Positions 32,909-34,319 of a stretch of 34,319 nucleotides of DNA are shown piece by piece. A model generated the notes under the pieces. The model was not told the origin of the DNA. It saw only the letters and a list, made by a program, of their open reading frames with translations, and ran no database searches. Made by a program: the position numbers and the translations under genes. Within the stretch, counting starts at the first letter, position 1. The number at the start of each line of letters is the position of its first letter. This stretch comes from Caulobacteraceae bacterium. Its GTDB lineage: Bacteria; Pseudomonadota; Alphaproteobacteria; Caulobacterales; Caulobacteraceae. Location of the stretch: assembly GCA_947475845.1 (NCBI GenBank), contig CANJMO010000024.1, positions 1-34,319 of the forward strand, given 5' to 3'.

Positions 32909-34302
32909 TGTCCCAACGTCGCCCAGTAACCGCCGAACACATAGACCGACAGCACCAGCCCCAGGATCACATTCACCAGCACCCCGACGCTGAACGCCGC
33001 CAGCGGCCGCCCGCCGATCCCCGACAGGTCGCGCAGCCGCGTAGTCAGACCGATCGAGAGGAAGCCGAAGGTGAACGCCCACACCCGCAGGCTCTTGATC
33101 GGCGTCACCAGCCCCGGATCGGCCAGCTTGGTATAGGCCGCGTGGCCCACGCTCTGCGCCACCAGGGTGATGATCAGCGACGCCACCAGGAACCCGATCA
33201 CGAACTTGGGGAACCGGCGCCAGATTTCTCCGGCGCTCGGCTTGTTGTCGATGCCGGTCGAGTCCCACCGCGTGGTCGCCACGATCGACAGCACGATCGC
33301 CCAGATGCCGATCCACATGTCGCGCCCGATCACCTTCATCAGGGTGAAGGCCGCCACCGCCTGATCCGCCGCGCCCGGCAGAGCGCCCGGGAACTTGGCC
33401 GCCATCCCGCCGTAGGCCTGCGCCGCCGCGATCCCCGCCGCGTCGGCGAATTCCGAGGTCCCGATCCAGGCTCCGCCGACCCCCGCCGGCAGATGCAGGG
33501 CCGCCGCCGCGAACGGCAGGGCGAACACCATCACGATCGCCCACAGGATGACGATGGAGATCACCGAGGCCGCGTCCTGCTTCTTACCGCCCACGGCGGC
33601 CGAGATGGCGATGGCCGCCGACACCCCGCACACCGCGCCGCCCACGCCGAGCGTCGCGGCGAACCGCGGATCGATCTTCAGCGCCCGCGCCACCCAGAAG
33701 ATCACGCCGAAGGTCACCACCGAGACGATGGTCGCCTGCAGCAGCGCCACCGGCCCGGCCCACACGATCAAGGTGAAGGGCAAGGTCGCGCCCAGCAGCA
33801 CCACCCCCAGCTTGATGTAGAACTCCACCCGAAACCCGGCGTCGAACGCCCGGGGCAGCACATTCAGGTTGGCCAGGAGCAGGCCCACGATCAGCGCCAC
33901 CAGCGGCGGCTCCAGATTCAGCGGCACCGCCTGCGCCCACTGCCCCAGGGTGTAGATCAGCACCGAGGTGACATAGAGGAACAGGAACGCCGGCACGGTG
34001 TCGCGCAACCTGTGCCCCAGGGTCAGCAGCACCCCGGGGATCAGCGCCAGCCACAACACCAGCTGCGCCAGATAGCGCGGCCACTTAGCGGCGAAATCAG
34101 CGCCAAGCTGACCCAGGTCCGCCCACTTGGCCGGGGTCACCGCGATCCAGGCCAAGCTCGATCCGCCGAGGAACAGGCCGCAGCCGACGATCACCAGGCA
34201 GAGGCCCAGCACCACCGCCCACCAGTCCTCCTTGGTCCACCACGGCGCCCGGCCGCCGGAAGACGAGGCGGTCGGCGCCCCTGTGATCGCCTGCTCAGTC
34301 AT
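32905..34302 (-). CDS. YeiH-family putative sulfate exporter
   Basis: A 465-residue inner-membrane protein with about ten to twelve helices and the family core: LGVVLLGATLPFTLIVWAG, GGAVCGVSAAIAISAAVGGKKQDAA, and FLSIGLTTRLRDLSG near the end. The family (YeiH, Cons_hypoth698) is annotated as putative sulfate exporter, but substrate evidence is thin. An unusually long N-terminal section (about 30-110) with extra hydrophobic helices precedes the common core. A GGGGGG run stands a few bases before the ATG. Overlap with the 70-residue cysteine protein indicates a two-gene operon. Regulation is not visible because the upstream region leaves the window. Confidence 0.85.
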   Translation of the reverse strand: MTEQAITGAPTASSSGGRAPWWTKEDWWAVVLGLCLVIVGCGLFLGGSSLAWIAVTPAKWADLGQLGADFAAKWPRYLAQLVLWLALIPGVLLTLGHRLRDTVPAFLFLYVTSVLIYTLGQWAQAVPLNLEPPLVALIVGLLLANLNVLPRAFDAGFRVEFYIKLGVVLLGATLPFTLIVWAGPVALLQATIVSVVTFGVIFWVARALKIDPRFAATLGVGGAVCGVSAAIAISAAVGGKKQDAASVISIVILWAIVMVFALPFAAAALHLPAGVGGAWIGTSEFADAAGIAAAQAYGGMAAKFPGALPGAADQAVAAFTLMKVIGRDMWIGIWAIVLSIVATTRWDSTGIDNKPSAGEIWRRFPKFVIGFLVASLIITLVAQSVGHAAYTKLADPGLVTPIKSLRVWAFTFGFLSIGLTTRLRDLSGIGGRPLAAFSVGVLVNVILGLVLSVYVFGGYWATLGQ

Positions 34303-34319
34303 GGTGTCCCCCCGGCTTC

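Overview
The window is very GC-rich, densely coded DNA from an alphaproteobacterium, most likely Caulobacterales (Caulobacter, Phenylobacterium or Brevundimonas type). The evidence is the neighbourhood of PBP1A, AmiC and RNase E, an RNase E ending in the GWW tail known to bind PNPase in Caulobacter, and the aroQ-accB-accC run with aat nearby. This placement rests on gene content recalled from memory, not on a database search. No tRNA, rRNA, CRISPR array or intact insertion sequence was seen.

Layout. 1-1670 (minus) is the 5' part of a PBP1A-type murein synthase. 1774-3915 (minus) is katG. 4070-6532 holds three members of one uncharacterised secreted family marked by a GHWEG motif: one on the minus strand broken by a one-base frameshift, two on the plus strand in an operon. 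6589-7956 (minus) is the AmiC-type cell-wall amidase, followed by a small hypothetical gene (8108-8437, minus). 8609-16752 (plus) is a compact heavy-metal-type efflux locus: a four-repeat DUF347 membrane protein, a TolC-family lipoprotein, a short adaptor, an RND pump, a response regulator and a histidine kinase, mostly joined by ATGA-type overlaps. A 790-base non-coding stretch follows, with a gene remnant, an AT-rich patch and leader hairpins, and leads into rne (17543-20215).

20296-22448 encodes two envelope quality-control proteins: an M48 protease with a TPR-like tail and a DsbA-type lipoprotein. 22677-24743 is a mixed accessory stretch: an orphan HigA-like antitoxin with its own promoter and palindrome, a small membrane protein, an outer-membrane beta-barrel protein and another membrane protein. 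24740-26035 (minus) is ASCH protein, thiG and thiS. 26139-28455 (plus) is aroQ, accB and accC, then a nitrobindin-like heme-barrel protein. 29162-31335 is a run of small secreted or membrane proteins of unknown role, separating accC from aat (31380-32042). The window closes with a cytochrome P460-family protein carrying an unusual CX3CH motif, and a minus-strand pair of a YeiH-family transporter and a coupled 70-residue cysteine protein.

The housekeeping themes are cell-wall synthesis and remodelling, RNA decay, fatty-acid, thiamine and aromatic biosynthesis, and N-degron tagging. Between them sit accessory modules for peroxide defence, metal efflux and uncharacterised exported proteins. The least explained parts are the GHWEG paralog cluster, the adaptor without a visible lipoyl domain next to a four-fold repeat membrane protein, the CX3CH P460 protein, and the structured 114-bp inverted-repeat element near 29.5 kb.
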